NCBI GenBank assembly: GCA_000783305.1
Contig: JROE01000008.1
Coordinates: 1-64,000 of the forward strand
Direction of reading: 5' to 3'
DNA length: 64,000 nt
From: Sphingobacteriaceae bacterium DW12
GTDB lineage: Bacteria; Bacteroidota; Bacteroidia; Sphingobacteriales; Sphingobacteriaceae
Shown: positions 15,278-24,899 of the stretch, one piece after another
Layout: each line of letters opens with the position of its first letter
How positions within the stretch are numbered: position 1 is the first letter of the stretch
Translations under genes and position numbers: made by a program
The notes under the pieces: generated by a model
What the model was told of the DNA's origin: nothing
The model's database searches: none
The model's input: only the letters and a program-made list of their open reading frames with translations

Positions 15278-16189
15278 ATGAATATGAAAACCTTTATTAC
15301 TACGACGTTGTTACTTGGCGTTACTATGTTTGGGCAGGAGCTCGTGGCTCAGGAAAATCCTTCTAGAAAGGAAATAGGCCTACAGCTTTATTCGGTACGA
15401 GATTTAATGGCAAGCCAAGCCAATACGAATGGTGATGGTGCTAGTTATCAACCTGTACTCAATAAGATTGCAAAAATAGGCTATACTGCCGTGGAAGCTG
15501 CGGGGTATCAGGATGGAAAGTTCTACAATACGGATCCGAAAGAATTCAAGAAGAATGTAGAAAAAGCCGGAATGCAGATATTATCGTCGCATTGTATGAA
15601 ACCGTTATCGAAGGAAGAGTTGGCTTCTGGGGATTTTAGTCAATCCTTGAAATGGTGGAATGAAGCTATTGCGGCTCATAAAGCTGCAGGTATGATGTAT
15701 ATCGTGACGCCTTGGTTAGATACTCCCAAAACTTTAAAGGAACTGAAAACTCAATGTGACTATTTGAATGAAGTTGGAAAGCTATGTCGGGCCCAAGGTA
15801 TTAAGTATGGCTATCATAATCATGCTCATGAATTCCAAAAGATTGAAGGTAAGGACGTGATGTTGGATTATATGCTTGAGAATACAGACGCTGAAAATGT
15901 GTTTTTTGAGATGGATGTATATTGGGCAGTGATTGGAAAAGCGAGTCCTGTCGATTATTTTACAACGTATCCAGGTCGTTTTACGACGTTGCACATAAAA
16001 GACAATAGAGAGATTGGACAAAGTGGTATGGTGGGATTTGATGCTATTTTTAAAAATGCGGAACTGGCGGGGGTTAAACATGTTTTTGTGGAGATAGAAG
16101 AAGTCACAAAGGATATAGAAACAAGTCTTAGACAGAGTCTCCAATATTTATCGGAGGCAGAATTTGTCAAACAAAGCTATAGCAAGTAG
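15278..16189 (+). CDS. Secreted sugar phosphate isomerase/epimerase-like TIM-barrel protein
   Basis: 303 residues (ATG 15284 is an equally good start) with signal peptide ...LLLGVTMFGQELVAQ. The rest is the xylose-isomerase-like TIM barrel: IGLQLYSVRDL, the metal/substrate segments GYHNHAHEF, VFFEMDVYW, TLHIKDN and FVEIEEV. Cytoplasmic members isomerise or epimerise sugars; the exported Bacteroidota members have been linked to breakdown of oxidised glycosides in the periplasm. It precedes the GH92 gene by 39 bases, so the two are probably cotranscribed. Reaction not determinable from sequence alone. Confidence 0.82.
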   Translation: MNMKTFITTTLLLGVTMFGQELVAQENPSRKEIGLQLYSVRDLMASQANTNGDGASYQPVLNKIAKIGYTAVEAAGYQDGKFYNTDPKEFKKNVEKAGMQILSSHCMKPLSKEELASGDFSQSLKWWNEAIAAHKAAGMMYIVTPWLDTPKTLKELKTQCDYLNEVGKLCRAQGIKYGYHNHAHEFQKIEGKDVMLDYMLENTDAENVFFEMDVYWAVIGKASPVDYFTTYPGRFTTLHIKDNREIGQSGMVGFDAIFKNAELAGVKHVFVEIEEVTKDIETSLRQSLQYLSEAEFVKQSYSK

Positions 16190-16228
16190 GTGTAAGTTTT
16201 TCGCAATCATCCAATCATCTTTATTATC

Positions 16229-18478
16229 ATGTTTTACACTCGTTTTCTACTATTTTTTCTTGTGATTGTCCAATGCGCATACGCGCAGAAGAAACCTGTT
16301 GATTATGTCAATCCGTTTATTGGGACCACTAATTATGGGACGACAAACCCTGGAGCGCAAGTGCCGCAAGGGCTGATGAATGTATCTCCTTTTAATGTCA
16401 TGGGGTCATCGTTAAATAAATCGGATAAGGATGCGGGCTGGTGGTCTACTCCTTACGAGTATCACAATAAGTTTTTTACCGGGTTCTCGCATGTGAACTT
16501 GAGCGGTGTGGGATGCCCAGATATGGGAAGTCTGTTGTTAATGGCGACGACAGGTGACCTAAAGGTTGATTATCGCGATTATGGGAGTACCTATACAGCG
16601 GAAAGTGCTTCACCAGGCTATTATACCAATCGATTGGAAAAGTATGGGGTGAAGACTGAGGCGACTGCGACAATTCGTACAGGTATATCGCGATTTACGT
16701 TTCCGAAAGGTGAAAGCCATATCCTGCTGAACTTGGGTGAAGGGTTGACTAATGAGACGGGAGCGACTATGCGCTTTGTCAATGATCGGGAGATTGAGGG
16801 CTCAAAACTGCTGGGCTCATTTTGCTACGTTAACAATCAGGCAGTATATCCGATCTATTTTGTACTTCGATTGAGCAAGAAGCCATCGCAACGAGGATAC
16901 TGGAAATTTCAACGTCAAGGTGCGGAATGGGAGAATATATGGAATAAGGATGCGGGAAAATATAAATTGTTTACTGCTTATCAACATGATATGTCAGGAG
17001 ACGATATCGGTGCTTATCTGAGTTTTGAAACCACAGAAAATGAACAGGTGGAGGTGCAGGTGGCGGTATCTTTTGTCAGTGTAGAGAATGCTCGTCAAAA
17101 TCTGGAAAAGGAACAACCGGTGGGTGGATTTGACCAGATTAGAGCGGAGGCGAGTCGAAAATGGAATGAGGATTTGTCAAAAATAGAGGTCGAAGGGGGT
17201 ACGGATGATCAGAAGACGGTCTTTTATACGGCTTTGTACCACGCATTGATCCATCCGAATATTTTGCAGGATGTGAATGGTGAGTACCCAGCCATGGAGA
17301 GCCGAGAAACGCGTCGCACTGATGGTAATCGCTATACGGTTTTTTCGTTATGGGATACGTACAGGAATGTACAGCCTTTGATGAGCCTTTTGTTTCCAGA
17401 TAGACAAACGCAAATGATCCGGTCCATGATCGATATTTATAAGGAGAGTGGTTGGATGCCAAAGTGGGAACTGTATGGTCGAGAATCTTATACAATGGAT
17501 GGAGATCCTGCGATTCCCGTAATAGTGGATGCGTGGATGAAAGGGCTTCGAGATTATGATTATGAAGCGGCTTACGAAGCGTTCTATAAATCTGCTACAC
17601 GTACGGATAGCGAAAATCGAATACGACCAGATAACGCGGATTATGTAAAATATGGATATGTACCGTTGCGGGAACCTTTTGACAATTCGGTGTCGCATTC
17701 GATTGAATACTATGTTGCTGATTGGAACCTTTCGCAATTTGCGGCTTCCCTTGGGAAAAATAGTGATGCGGCAGTGTTTGCTGAACGGGCAAAGGGATAT
17801 AAGCATTATTACTCAAAGGAATATGGAACTTTCAGACCTATATTGCCCGATGGCACTTTTTTGACTCCCTTTGACCCCTTGCTGGGGGCTAATTTTGAAC
17901 CTAATCCAGGTTTCCATGAAGGGAATGCTTGGAATTACACCTTCGCTATTCCGCATGACATTCCTGGATTAATCAAGCTAATGGGAGGGAAACGCAATTT
18001 TGTAGATAAATTGCAGGCAACTTTTGATAAGGGATATTTTGATGTGACCAATGAACCTGATATGCTTTATCCGCATATTTTTTCGGAGATAGCGGGGGAA
18101 GAATGGCGTACCCAAAAACTGGTAACTGAAATCTTGGAGAAACATTTTAAAAATACTCCCGGAGGAATACCAGGGAATGATGATACAGGTACCATGTCGA
18201 CATGGGCGTCTATGAATATGATGGGTATCTATCCACTCTGTCCGGGGAGACCTGAATATACTGTCGTCACGCCAGTATTTGACAAAGTCACTATACACTT
18301 GGATACAAAATACCATCACGGAAAGGATAAAATCGTTATTAGGCGTGAACGAAAGGGAGAAGGAGGGTATATTAAAGGGATTACCATTGATGGAAAGAAA
18401 TCCAAAGGCTTTAAGATATTGCATAAAGATTTGGTCAACAGTGACGAAATCGTGATCACAACAGGCGAACGGAACTAG
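16229..18478 (+). CDS. GH92 family alpha-mannosidase
   Basis: 749 residues with signal peptide (to AYAQ, about 20). Hallmarks of GH92: VNPFIGTTNYGTTNPGAQVPQGLMNVSPFN at the N-terminal beta domain, SLWDTYRNVQPL, H563-E564-G565 in FHEGNAWNYTFAIPHD, and G649-N650-D651-D652 in IPGNDDTGTMSTWASMNMMGIYPLCPG of the catalytic (alpha/alpha)6 domain. GH92 enzymes are calcium-dependent exo-alpha-mannosidases that trim mannose from N-glycans or mannans. Length is usual. Periplasmic by inference. Its operon partner is the TIM-barrel protein; a terminator follows at once. Confidence 0.92.
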   Translation: MFYTRFLLFFLVIVQCAYAQKKPVDYVNPFIGTTNYGTTNPGAQVPQGLMNVSPFNVMGSSLNKSDKDAGWWSTPYEYHNKFFTGFSHVNLSGVGCPDMGSLLLMATTGDLKVDYRDYGSTYTAESASPGYYTNRLEKYGVKTEATATIRTGISRFTFPKGESHILLNLGEGLTNETGATMRFVNDREIEGSKLLGSFCYVNNQAVYPIYFVLRLSKKPSQRGYWKFQRQGAEWENIWNKDAGKYKLFTAYQHDMSGDDIGAYLSFETTENEQVEVQVAVSFVSVENARQNLEKEQPVGGFDQIRAEASRKWNEDLSKIEVEGGTDDQKTVFYTALYHALIHPNILQDVNGEYPAMESRETRRTDGNRYTVFSLWDTYRNVQPLMSLLFPDRQTQMIRSMIDIYKESGWMPKWELYGRESYTMDGDPAIPVIVDAWMKGLRDYDYEAAYEAFYKSATRTDSENRIRPDNADYVKYGYVPLREPFDNSVSHSIEYYVADWNLSQFAASLGKNSDAAVFAERAKGYKHYYSKEYGTFRPILPDGTFLTPFDPLLGANFEPNPGFHEGNAWNYTFAIPHDIPGLIKLMGGKRNFVDKLQATFDKGYFDVTNEPDMLYPHIFSEIAGEEWRTQKLVTEILEKHFKNTPGGIPGNDDTGTMSTWASMNMMGIYPLCPGRPEYTVVTPVFDKVTIHLDTKYHHGKDKIVIRRERKGEGGYIKGITIDGKKSKGFKILHKDLVNSDEIVITTGERN

Positions 18479-18480
18479 AA

Positions 18481-18511
18481 AATGGCCTCGGTTATATTAA
18501 CCGGGGCCATT
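18481..18511 (+). terminator. Terminator after GH92
   Basis: 18481-18494 pairs with 18498-18511 (14 bp, one G-T) around a 3-base loop; it starts two bases after the stop codon. The T-run is short (TTCT). Confidence 0.7.
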
Positions 18512-18673
18512 CTCATGGAAGCAAGACCAATTAGCTCGAGGTGAAATACTTTGGATTTTTGCAAACAATTGTTGGTAATTTGATCTTTTGTAAAAGTGAA
18601 TGTCTTCGCAAGTGGCTGGTGAAGCGGCAAATGCGAATAAATGCATCGTCTACTTATTTTAAACTCAATGATA

Positions 18674-19180
18674 ATGAAAAGATTTCTTCTGCTAGGCTTG
18701 ATGGCACTATTTCTTAATCTCACTGCACAGTGTCAGAAGGGAAAGGAAACAATAGATATTGAAGTAAACGCTTCGGATCTGCTCAATAGAAGTGCATACT
18801 ATGGCTTAAGTAGTGAGCAGAAGGATGCAATCTTAAAAAGAAAGAAAATGGTAGGCCGTGAATTCTCGGCGATATCTAAGAGCCATGTGCTAACGGGCGA
18901 GCAGAAGGGGCAAAAGAAACGTGAATTGGCGCAGGTATTTAAACAAGATATCGATAAAATCCTCGATGAAGCTCAGCGCGAGAAATGGAATCGGTATATA
19001 GATTCTATTCCTGTGCGCGCACAAGCCAAGAAGGATATAGAAGTACAGTTGAAGGTATTAGAAGAGGAGTACAAAAAGGATTTGAAGAGGATTGAGGACG
19101 AATATCAACATGATGATACGATGCGAAAAGCAGAAAAAAAGCACGTAAAGAGAGCTATAAGAAGAGAAAATCGGATTTAG
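18674..19180 (+). CDS. Small secreted coiled-coil protein, unknown function
   Basis: 168 residues from ATG 18674 (MKRFLLLGLMALFLNLTAQC); the open frame reaches back to 18641, but the signal peptide favours the later ATG. The mature part is highly charged and helical: YGLSSEQKDAILKRKKMVG, LTGEQKGQKKRELAQVF, DEAQREKWNRYI, then EVQLKVLEEEYKKDLKRIEDEY. It resembles the periplasmic Spy/heavy-metal-sensor-like helical proteins in composition, but I cannot assign a family. Near the C-terminus a run of seven A (19134-19140) precedes KHVKRAIRRENRI-stop; one extra A would give KARKESYKKRKSDLEKQ..., which looks more native. Confidence 0.65.
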   Translation: MKRFLLLGLMALFLNLTAQCQKGKETIDIEVNASDLLNRSAYYGLSSEQKDAILKRKKMVGREFSAISKSHVLTGEQKGQKKRELAQVFKQDIDKILDEAQREKWNRYIDSIPVRAQAKKDIEVQLKVLEEEYKKDLKRIEDEYQHDDTMRKAEKKHVKRAIRRENRI

Positions 19181-19325
19181 AGAAACAAAAGGATTTGTTG
19201 TAGGGTCACACCCGAATAGCATGCCTGGTATTTGACCAATCTTTTAGAGGATAAGGCGGTTATTTATAAGTTTCCTTTCTAACCAACGGCAAAGGTGATA
19301 TTCATAATTAGGTCAAAATAACGTT

Positions 19326-19339
19326 CTAGCAGCTGCTAG
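19326..19339. promoter_or_regulatory. Perfect 14-bp palindrome upstream of an AraC gene
   Basis: CTAGCAGCTGCTAG is fully self-complementary, with near-symmetric flanks GTT and CAAC. It lies about 100 bases before the AraC-type gene at 19440 and is not followed by a T-run, so an operator is more likely than a terminator. Confidence 0.3.
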
Positions 19340-19439
19340 CAACAAAAAAAACAGATATGTGGAGATCGGAGGTCTAGAAAAATTAGCGAAGTAAACCTAC
19401 CTTTACAGACGTTGTAATTTTTTAACAACGTGCTTTTGC

Positions 19440-20333
19440 ATGGAACATCAAATTGCTATCCTCAACTTTGAAGACTTGATTGCACATCTCAATACAGATT
19501 TGAGGATTAAGGACTATATCGTATTTGATACGGATCGGAGTAATCTGTTAATTAAACTTAATCTTTGGTACAAGGCTAACTATTCAGGAATAGTCTTGGT
19601 GACAGCAGGAAGTGGCCGTTTTACAGTAGATGATCAGTCATTTGAGGTCAAGGCAAACGATGTCATCTATACGGTACTGCGGGAGTCTTTTACCATTGAT
19701 TATATTTCTCCTGATTACAAAGCAAAGGAGATTTTTTTCTCTAATGAATTTATTAATGAGGCGGGATTCAACTATAAATCAAATGATATGCTGCGCCGGC
19801 TGACAGACCATCCTTCGGGTGTGATTGCTCAACAATCGGGGTTATTTAGAAGATTGATGTTTCATATGGAGGAACTGGAGGCGCTAAATCGTCCTGACGC
19901 AGAAAACTATTATTTTAACGAGATGATATGGCATCACTTCTCATTGCTGATGTATGAGATCGATAATCATTTCAAAAGGAATGAAACAGTACGGTTGCTG
20001 ACCTCTAGAGAGGAGGAAATTACGACAGATTTTTTTGCACTGGTACGGATGCACTTTGTCGCTCATCATGATATACAATTTTATGCGAATGAATTGTGTA
20101 TCAGTCGAAAATATCTGAGTCGTGTCATTCGGAGAACAATGTCTAAGACGCCAAGTGATATCATCAACCAAATCTTGACGATTGAAGCTAAACTCTTGCT
20201 ACGAAATACGAGTAATAATGTCTGTCAAGTTGCTGAGCAACTTAATTTTTCGGATCAAGCTGTGTTTAGTAAATTCTTTAAAAAGCACGCTGGTACCAAT
20301 CCGTCGGACTATAAACGTGACGACCTTTTCTAA
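19440..20333 (+). CDS. AraC-family regulator upstream of the RND operon
   Basis: 297 residues. N-terminal cupin-like sensor (YSGIVLVTAGSGRFTVDDQSFEVKANDVIYTV), then two C-terminal HTH motifs (YANELCISRKYLSRVIRRTMSKTPSDIIN and CQVAEQLNFSDQAVFSKFFKKHAGTNPSDYKR). The RND efflux operon starts 235 bases downstream in the same orientation, and the gap holds direct repeats with a 21-base period, the spacing typical of AraC sites. I infer that it controls the pump operon. Ligand unknown. Confidence 0.87.
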   Translation: MEHQIAILNFEDLIAHLNTDLRIKDYIVFDTDRSNLLIKLNLWYKANYSGIVLVTAGSGRFTVDDQSFEVKANDVIYTVLRESFTIDYISPDYKAKEIFFSNEFINEAGFNYKSNDMLRRLTDHPSGVIAQQSGLFRRLMFHMEELEALNRPDAENYYFNEMIWHHFSLLMYEIDNHFKRNETVRLLTSREEEITTDFFALVRMHFVAHHDIQFYANELCISRKYLSRVIRRTMSKTPSDIINQILTIEAKLLLRNTSNNVCQVAEQLNFSDQAVFSKFFKKHAGTNPSDYKRDDLF

Positions 20334-20476
20334 TACCAATCCGTTCTAGGAAGCTGCAATCCATGTTGTTTTTTTTTGATAAAATGGACTTTATTTGACT
20401 TTGGTTTTATTGTCTATTTGCTTGATTTTACAGTTTTAATCAGAATTGTTGACCTTTTGTCATGTTTGATTTTGAA

Positions 20477-20505
20477 GGCGACTTTTGGACAAATTTTGGC
20501 GACTT
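20477..20505 (+). promoter_or_regulatory. Probable AraC-type operator of the RND operon
   Basis: GGCGACTT occurs at 20477-20484 and 20498-20505, a direct repeat with a 21-base period. A related GACTTT pair with a 10-base period lies at 20387-20402. The pair ends about 63 bases before the adaptor gene. Confidence 0.45.
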
Positions 20506-20568
20506 CGTTTTTCCTTCTGATTTTTTTAAATCTTCATTTTTGTCGGTGTTAAAAAAATCTATATATAA

Positions 20569-21702
20569 ATGAATCAGCTTTCCTTTCTTAAGTCCTCGGG
20601 ACTTCTTTTATCTCTTTTCTTGATTGCTGGATGCAGTCGGCCCAATGGAGAGGAGTCTTATCAATTACAACCAATAGTACTCCCCGTTGATGTGGTAAAG
20701 TCTGGAGACGCACATCTTCATACGGAGTATACAGCTGCAATAGAGGGGGTAACCAATGTGGAGATCCGTCCGCAGGTGTCGGGTTACTTGAAACAAATCC
20801 TGATAGATGAAGGTGATTATGTACACGCTGGACAGGTGTTGTTTAAAATCGAAGACGGTCCCTTTGCCGAACAATTAAAAAATGCAGAGGCTTCTCTGAT
20901 GGCGACTAAAGCCAACCTCTCCAATACCTTGCTGGATTTGGATCGCAAAAAAGAACTATTGAACAGTAAAATGGTATCTGACTTGCAGGTACGAGAAGCA
21001 GAGACTGTGTATGCCGCATCCAAGGCGGCAGTCCAGCAGGCACAGGCTGCGGTCGAGTCGGCTAAAATAAATTTCAATTTTTGTGCTATAAAAGCTCCAG
21101 TGAATGGGTATGTGGGTCGATTCAACTATCGTCTGGGAAGTCTGATTGCTCCAACAAATTTGGAGGCACTTACACTCCTATCGGATGTTCATCATGTGTA
21201 CGCTTACTTTAGCATGGGAGAGAACGAATTTCTGGATTTTCAGGCACAATATCAGGGGGCTTCTATTAAGGAAAAACTAGCGGGGACCCCTGCCGTATCT
21301 CTGATGGTAGCCAATGGGACGCTTCATGATAAAACGGGCCGGATTGATGCGGTCGAAGGACAGTTTAGCAAAAGTACCGGCTCCATTACCCTACGGGCAA
21401 AGTTTGACAATCCGAATATAACTTTGAGAAGCGGCAATACGGGCAAAGTACTGATTCCGCAGCAATATAGTGATGTGGTATTGGTGCCGATATCAGCAAC
21501 AATAGCTATACAGGATAAGAAATATGTATTCTCACTCGATCAAGAAAGCAAGGCCGTGCAAGTGCCTATTGAAATTTCAGGGAAATCAGGGGATCAGTAT
21601 ATCGTGTCTAAGGGGCTATCTGTAGGTGACCGATATATTGTAGCTGGTTTCGAAAGGTTACAGCCGGGAACGCCAGTATCGGTAGAGAAAGCAAATCAAT
21701 AA
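20569..21702 (+). CDS. RND efflux periplasmic adaptor (membrane fusion protein), lipoprotein
   Basis: 377 residues. Lipobox LIAGC (Cys22) anchors it to the inner membrane. Order: lipoyl half (VEIRPQVSGYLKQILIDEGDYVHAGQVLFKIED), helical hairpin (about 100-160, QLKNAEASLMATKANL ... AAVQQAQAAVESAKINF), second lipoyl half (IKAPVNGYVGRFNYRLGSLI), beta-barrel and membrane-proximal domain (LRSGNTGKVLIPQQYSDVVLVP). This is the AcrA/MexA (HlyD) fold. It links the pump at 21729 with the outer-membrane factor at 24900; gaps of 26 and 24 bases indicate one operon. Confidence 0.93.
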   Translation: MNQLSFLKSSGLLLSLFLIAGCSRPNGEESYQLQPIVLPVDVVKSGDAHLHTEYTAAIEGVTNVEIRPQVSGYLKQILIDEGDYVHAGQVLFKIEDGPFAEQLKNAEASLMATKANLSNTLLDLDRKKELLNSKMVSDLQVREAETVYAASKAAVQQAQAAVESAKINFNFCAIKAPVNGYVGRFNYRLGSLIAPTNLEALTLLSDVHHVYAYFSMGENEFLDFQAQYQGASIKEKLAGTPAVSLMVANGTLHDKTGRIDAVEGQFSKSTGSITLRAKFDNPNITLRSGNTGKVLIPQQYSDVVLVPISATIAIQDKKYVFSLDQESKAVQVPIEISGKSGDQYIVSKGLSVGDRYIVAGFERLQPGTPVSVEKANQ

Positions 21703-21728
21703 CTCAAGTACAACAACTTTGTCGTAAA

Positions 21729-24700
21729 ATGTTAAAAAATATTATAAAAAGACCAGTCTTGGCTACGGTTATCTCTGTGCTGCTGGTTATCCTCGGTATC
21801 GTCGGGATGCTGACGTTGCCGATTACTAAGTTTCCAGATATAGCACCTCCAACGGTCAACGTAATGGCAAGCTATCCAGGTGCCAACGCGGAAACTATAG
21901 CTCGATCCGTGGCTCCACCATTGGAAAATGCAATAAATGGTGTGGAGAACATGGATTATATCACCTCTACTGCAAGTAATGACGGTACACTGTCTATTAC
22001 TGTGATTTTTAAATTAGGGACGGACCCTGATCAGGCAGCTATCAATGTGCAGAACCGTGTAGCGCAAGTGACCAACCAATTGCCAGCTGAGGTGGTACAA
22101 AGTGGTATAACAACGCTGAAAAAGCAGAATAGTATGATTGCGATGGTGACGTTAACAAGTGATGATGGGTCGTTAGATGATCTTTTCCTAGAGAACTATG
22201 CCAAAATAAATGTAGTGCCGGAACTGAAACGTGTCAAAGGTGTAGGGGATGCGATGGTATATGGGAATAAGGACTATTCTATGCGGGTATGGCTGGATCC
22301 ACAGAAATTATCGGCTTATAACTTGACGCCCACGGAGGTGAGTATGGCTATACAGAAGCAAAATCTAGAAGCTGCTCCTGGAAAGTTTGGAGAGCTTACG
22401 ACCGAAGCTATTGAGTATGCACTACGCTATCAAGGTAAATTTACGGACCCTGAACAGTATGAGAATATTATACTAAGGGCATTCAATAATGGGAGCGTGC
22501 TGCGATTAAAAGATGTGGCAAAATTAGAATTCGGTGCATATAGTTATTTGGTAAGCTCGCGGGCAGATAAAAAACCAGCAGTGACAATGGCACTATATCA
22601 GATGGCAGGGTCTAATGCTAATGAAGTGCAAGAGGCCATGATGGTCAAGCTGGAAGAGCTAGCCAAAACGTTTCCAGATAAAATGGAATATAATATTCCA
22701 TATAGTACAAAGGAATCATTGGATCAGTCGATTAGTCAGGTCGTGACAACGTTGATCGAAGCTTTCATTTTGGTATTCTTCGTGGTGTTTATTTTCCTAC
22801 AGGATTTTCGGTCGACTTTGATTCCTGCAATTGCAGTTCCGGTATCTATCATAGGTACATTTTTCTTCATGAATTTATTTGGTTTTTCCATTAATATTCT
22901 GACATTATTTGCGTTAGTACTGGCTATCGGTATTGTCGTGGATGATGCCATTGTGGTGGTGGAGGCTGTGCATGCGAAGATGGAAAAGCGAAAACTGAAT
23001 GCACGTGCAGCGACTATGTCAGCCATGAGTGAGATTTCGGGAGCAATAGTATCCATTACATTGGTGATGTCTGCCGTGTTTGTTCCGGTCGGCTTTATGA
23101 AGGGTTCGACGGGGTTGTTCTATCAGCAGTTTGCGCTGACGCTGGCTATTGCGATTGTGATTTCGGCGGTAAATGCACTGACGTTGAGCCCGGCATTGTG
23201 TGCATTATTTCTGAAACAGCATGATGGTCACGGAGATGTGGATACCCGTATAGGATTCAAGCAGCGCTTTTTTATAGGATTCAACGCGGCGTTTGATAAA
23301 TTGACATTTCGATATGGAAAATCTATCCTATTGCTTATCAAACGTAAATGGATTGCATTTGTGGGGATGGGGGTATTGGGTGTGTTATTTGTATGGATGT
23401 TCTTGATTACGCCTACGGGCTTTATTCCGGATGAGGATCAGAGCTTTATAGTGGTGGCAGTCAATTTGACCCCGGGAGCTTCGCAGGATAGGACCGATGC
23501 TGTCATAAAGCAGGTCGAGGAGGTGCTGGGCGACCATGCTGCGGTGGATCGAGTAATGGCGGTGACAGGTTTCAATCTAATGAGCTCATCTATGTCGTCT
23601 TCAGCTGGAGCGCTGTTCGTCAGACTCAAATTGCCGAAGGATAGGGGAGGTGTCCAAAAGATTGACGACGTCATTGGACAATTACAAGGGCAACTATCCC
23701 AGGATAGGCGTGCTTCCTTCTTAGTGTTGAATATGCCTACGGTAGATGGGTTTGGTAATACCAGTGGTATGGAACTCGTTCTTCAGGATAAAGGGTCGGG
23801 AGATCTGAATAAATTTGGAAATACGGCCTATGGTTTCATAGGAGCACTGATGCAGCGACCAGAAATTGCAGTTGCATTTACAACCTTCAATACCGGATTT
23901 CCGCAATTTGAGGTGGTTGTAGATGAGGCGAAGGCCTATCAGTTAGGTGTAAGTTTAGCGGATGTCATGACCGTGATGCAGGGGTATTATGGGAGTATCC
24001 AAGCTTCGGATTTCAATCGATTTGGAAAATACTACAGGGTACTGGTACAGGCCTCACCTGAATACCGAAAGGACCAGTCGTCTTTACAGGGGATTTTTGT
24101 AAAGAATGATAAGAATGAGATGGTCCCGATTAGCACACTCGTAAGTCTCAAACCGACAACGGGACCAGAGGTCGTCGATCGGTTCAACTTATTCAATGCC
24201 GTGAATATGACGGTAATGCCGAAACCAGGTTTCAGCACAGGACAGGTGATGAAAGCCGTTGATGAAGTGGCTGCCGATGTACTTCCTGCGAATTACTCAT
24301 ATGATTATAAAGGTATGAGTAGGGAGGAGCGTGGTTCGGGGGGGCAATCGCTTGTGATATTTGGACTATGTATCGTTTTTGTTTTCTTTTTACTGTCGGC
24401 ACAGTACGAGAGTTACATCTTACCGCTATCGGTGTTGATTTCAATCCCGCTAGGTCTACTGGGTGTATTTATTGGGATTACACTTGCGGATATATCGAAC
24501 AATATATATGTGCAGGTCGCATTGGTCATGTTGATTGGTCTATTGGCTAAAAACGGTATTCTCATTGTTGAATATGCGATCCAACGACGTCGGGCCGGTA
24601 AGAGCTTGGTGGCAGCTGCGGTAGAAGGAGCAAAGGCTAGATTTCGCCCTATATTAATGACATCCCTTGCTTTTATCACGGGGTTACTGCCTCTTCTGTT

Positions 24701-24875
24701 TGCTACTGGGCCCTCAGCCTTGGGAAATCACTCTATTGGATATGCTGCGATATTTGGTATGCTGTTCGGTACGGTTGTAGGAATCTTTACTACACCGGTG
24801 CTATTTGTAGTTTTTCAGTTTTTGCAGGAAAGGTTGAGCGGTAAGCAGGTTTCTGAAGAGGATTGGGATTATTAA
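21729..24875 (+). CDS. RND multidrug efflux pump (HAE1, AcrB-like)
   Basis: 1048 residues, the usual AcrB length, with 12 membrane helices in two repeats. N-terminal RPVLATVISVLLVILGIVGMLTLPI-x-KFPDIAPPTV, the proton-relay pair D405-D406 in GIVVDDAIVVVEAVH and K941 in LLAKNGILIVEYA are all intact. PTGFIPDEDQ marks the second repeat. These support drug or hydrophobe/proton antiport rather than metal efflux. It works with the adaptor (20569) and outer-membrane factor (24900). Substrates cannot be predicted. Confidence 0.95.
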   Translation: MLKNIIKRPVLATVISVLLVILGIVGMLTLPITKFPDIAPPTVNVMASYPGANAETIARSVAPPLENAINGVENMDYITSTASNDGTLSITVIFKLGTDPDQAAINVQNRVAQVTNQLPAEVVQSGITTLKKQNSMIAMVTLTSDDGSLDDLFLENYAKINVVPELKRVKGVGDAMVYGNKDYSMRVWLDPQKLSAYNLTPTEVSMAIQKQNLEAAPGKFGELTTEAIEYALRYQGKFTDPEQYENIILRAFNNGSVLRLKDVAKLEFGAYSYLVSSRADKKPAVTMALYQMAGSNANEVQEAMMVKLEELAKTFPDKMEYNIPYSTKESLDQSISQVVTTLIEAFILVFFVVFIFLQDFRSTLIPAIAVPVSIIGTFFFMNLFGFSINILTLFALVLAIGIVVDDAIVVVEAVHAKMEKRKLNARAATMSAMSEISGAIVSITLVMSAVFVPVGFMKGSTGLFYQQFALTLAIAIVISAVNALTLSPALCALFLKQHDGHGDVDTRIGFKQRFFIGFNAAFDKLTFRYGKSILLLIKRKWIAFVGMGVLGVLFVWMFLITPTGFIPDEDQSFIVVAVNLTPGASQDRTDAVIKQVEEVLGDHAAVDRVMAVTGFNLMSSSMSSSAGALFVRLKLPKDRGGVQKIDDVIGQLQGQLSQDRRASFLVLNMPTVDGFGNTSGMELVLQDKGSGDLNKFGNTAYGFIGALMQRPEIAVAFTTFNTGFPQFEVVVDEAKAYQLGVSLADVMTVMQGYYGSIQASDFNRFGKYYRVLVQASPEYRKDQSSLQGIFVKNDKNEMVPISTLVSLKPTTGPEVVDRFNLFNAVNMTVMPKPGFSTGQVMKAVDEVAADVLPANYSYDYKGMSREERGSGGQSLVIFGLCIVFVFFLLSAQYESYILPLSVLISIPLGLLGVFIGITLADISNNIYVQVALVMLIGLLAKNGILIVEYAIQRRRAGKSLVAAAVEGAKARFRPILMTSLAFITGLLPLLFATGPSALGNHSIGYAAIFGMLFGTVVGIFTTPVLFVVFQFLQERLSGKQVSEEDWDY

Positions 24876-24899
24876 AGATTCATAGGGATATAAATATAT

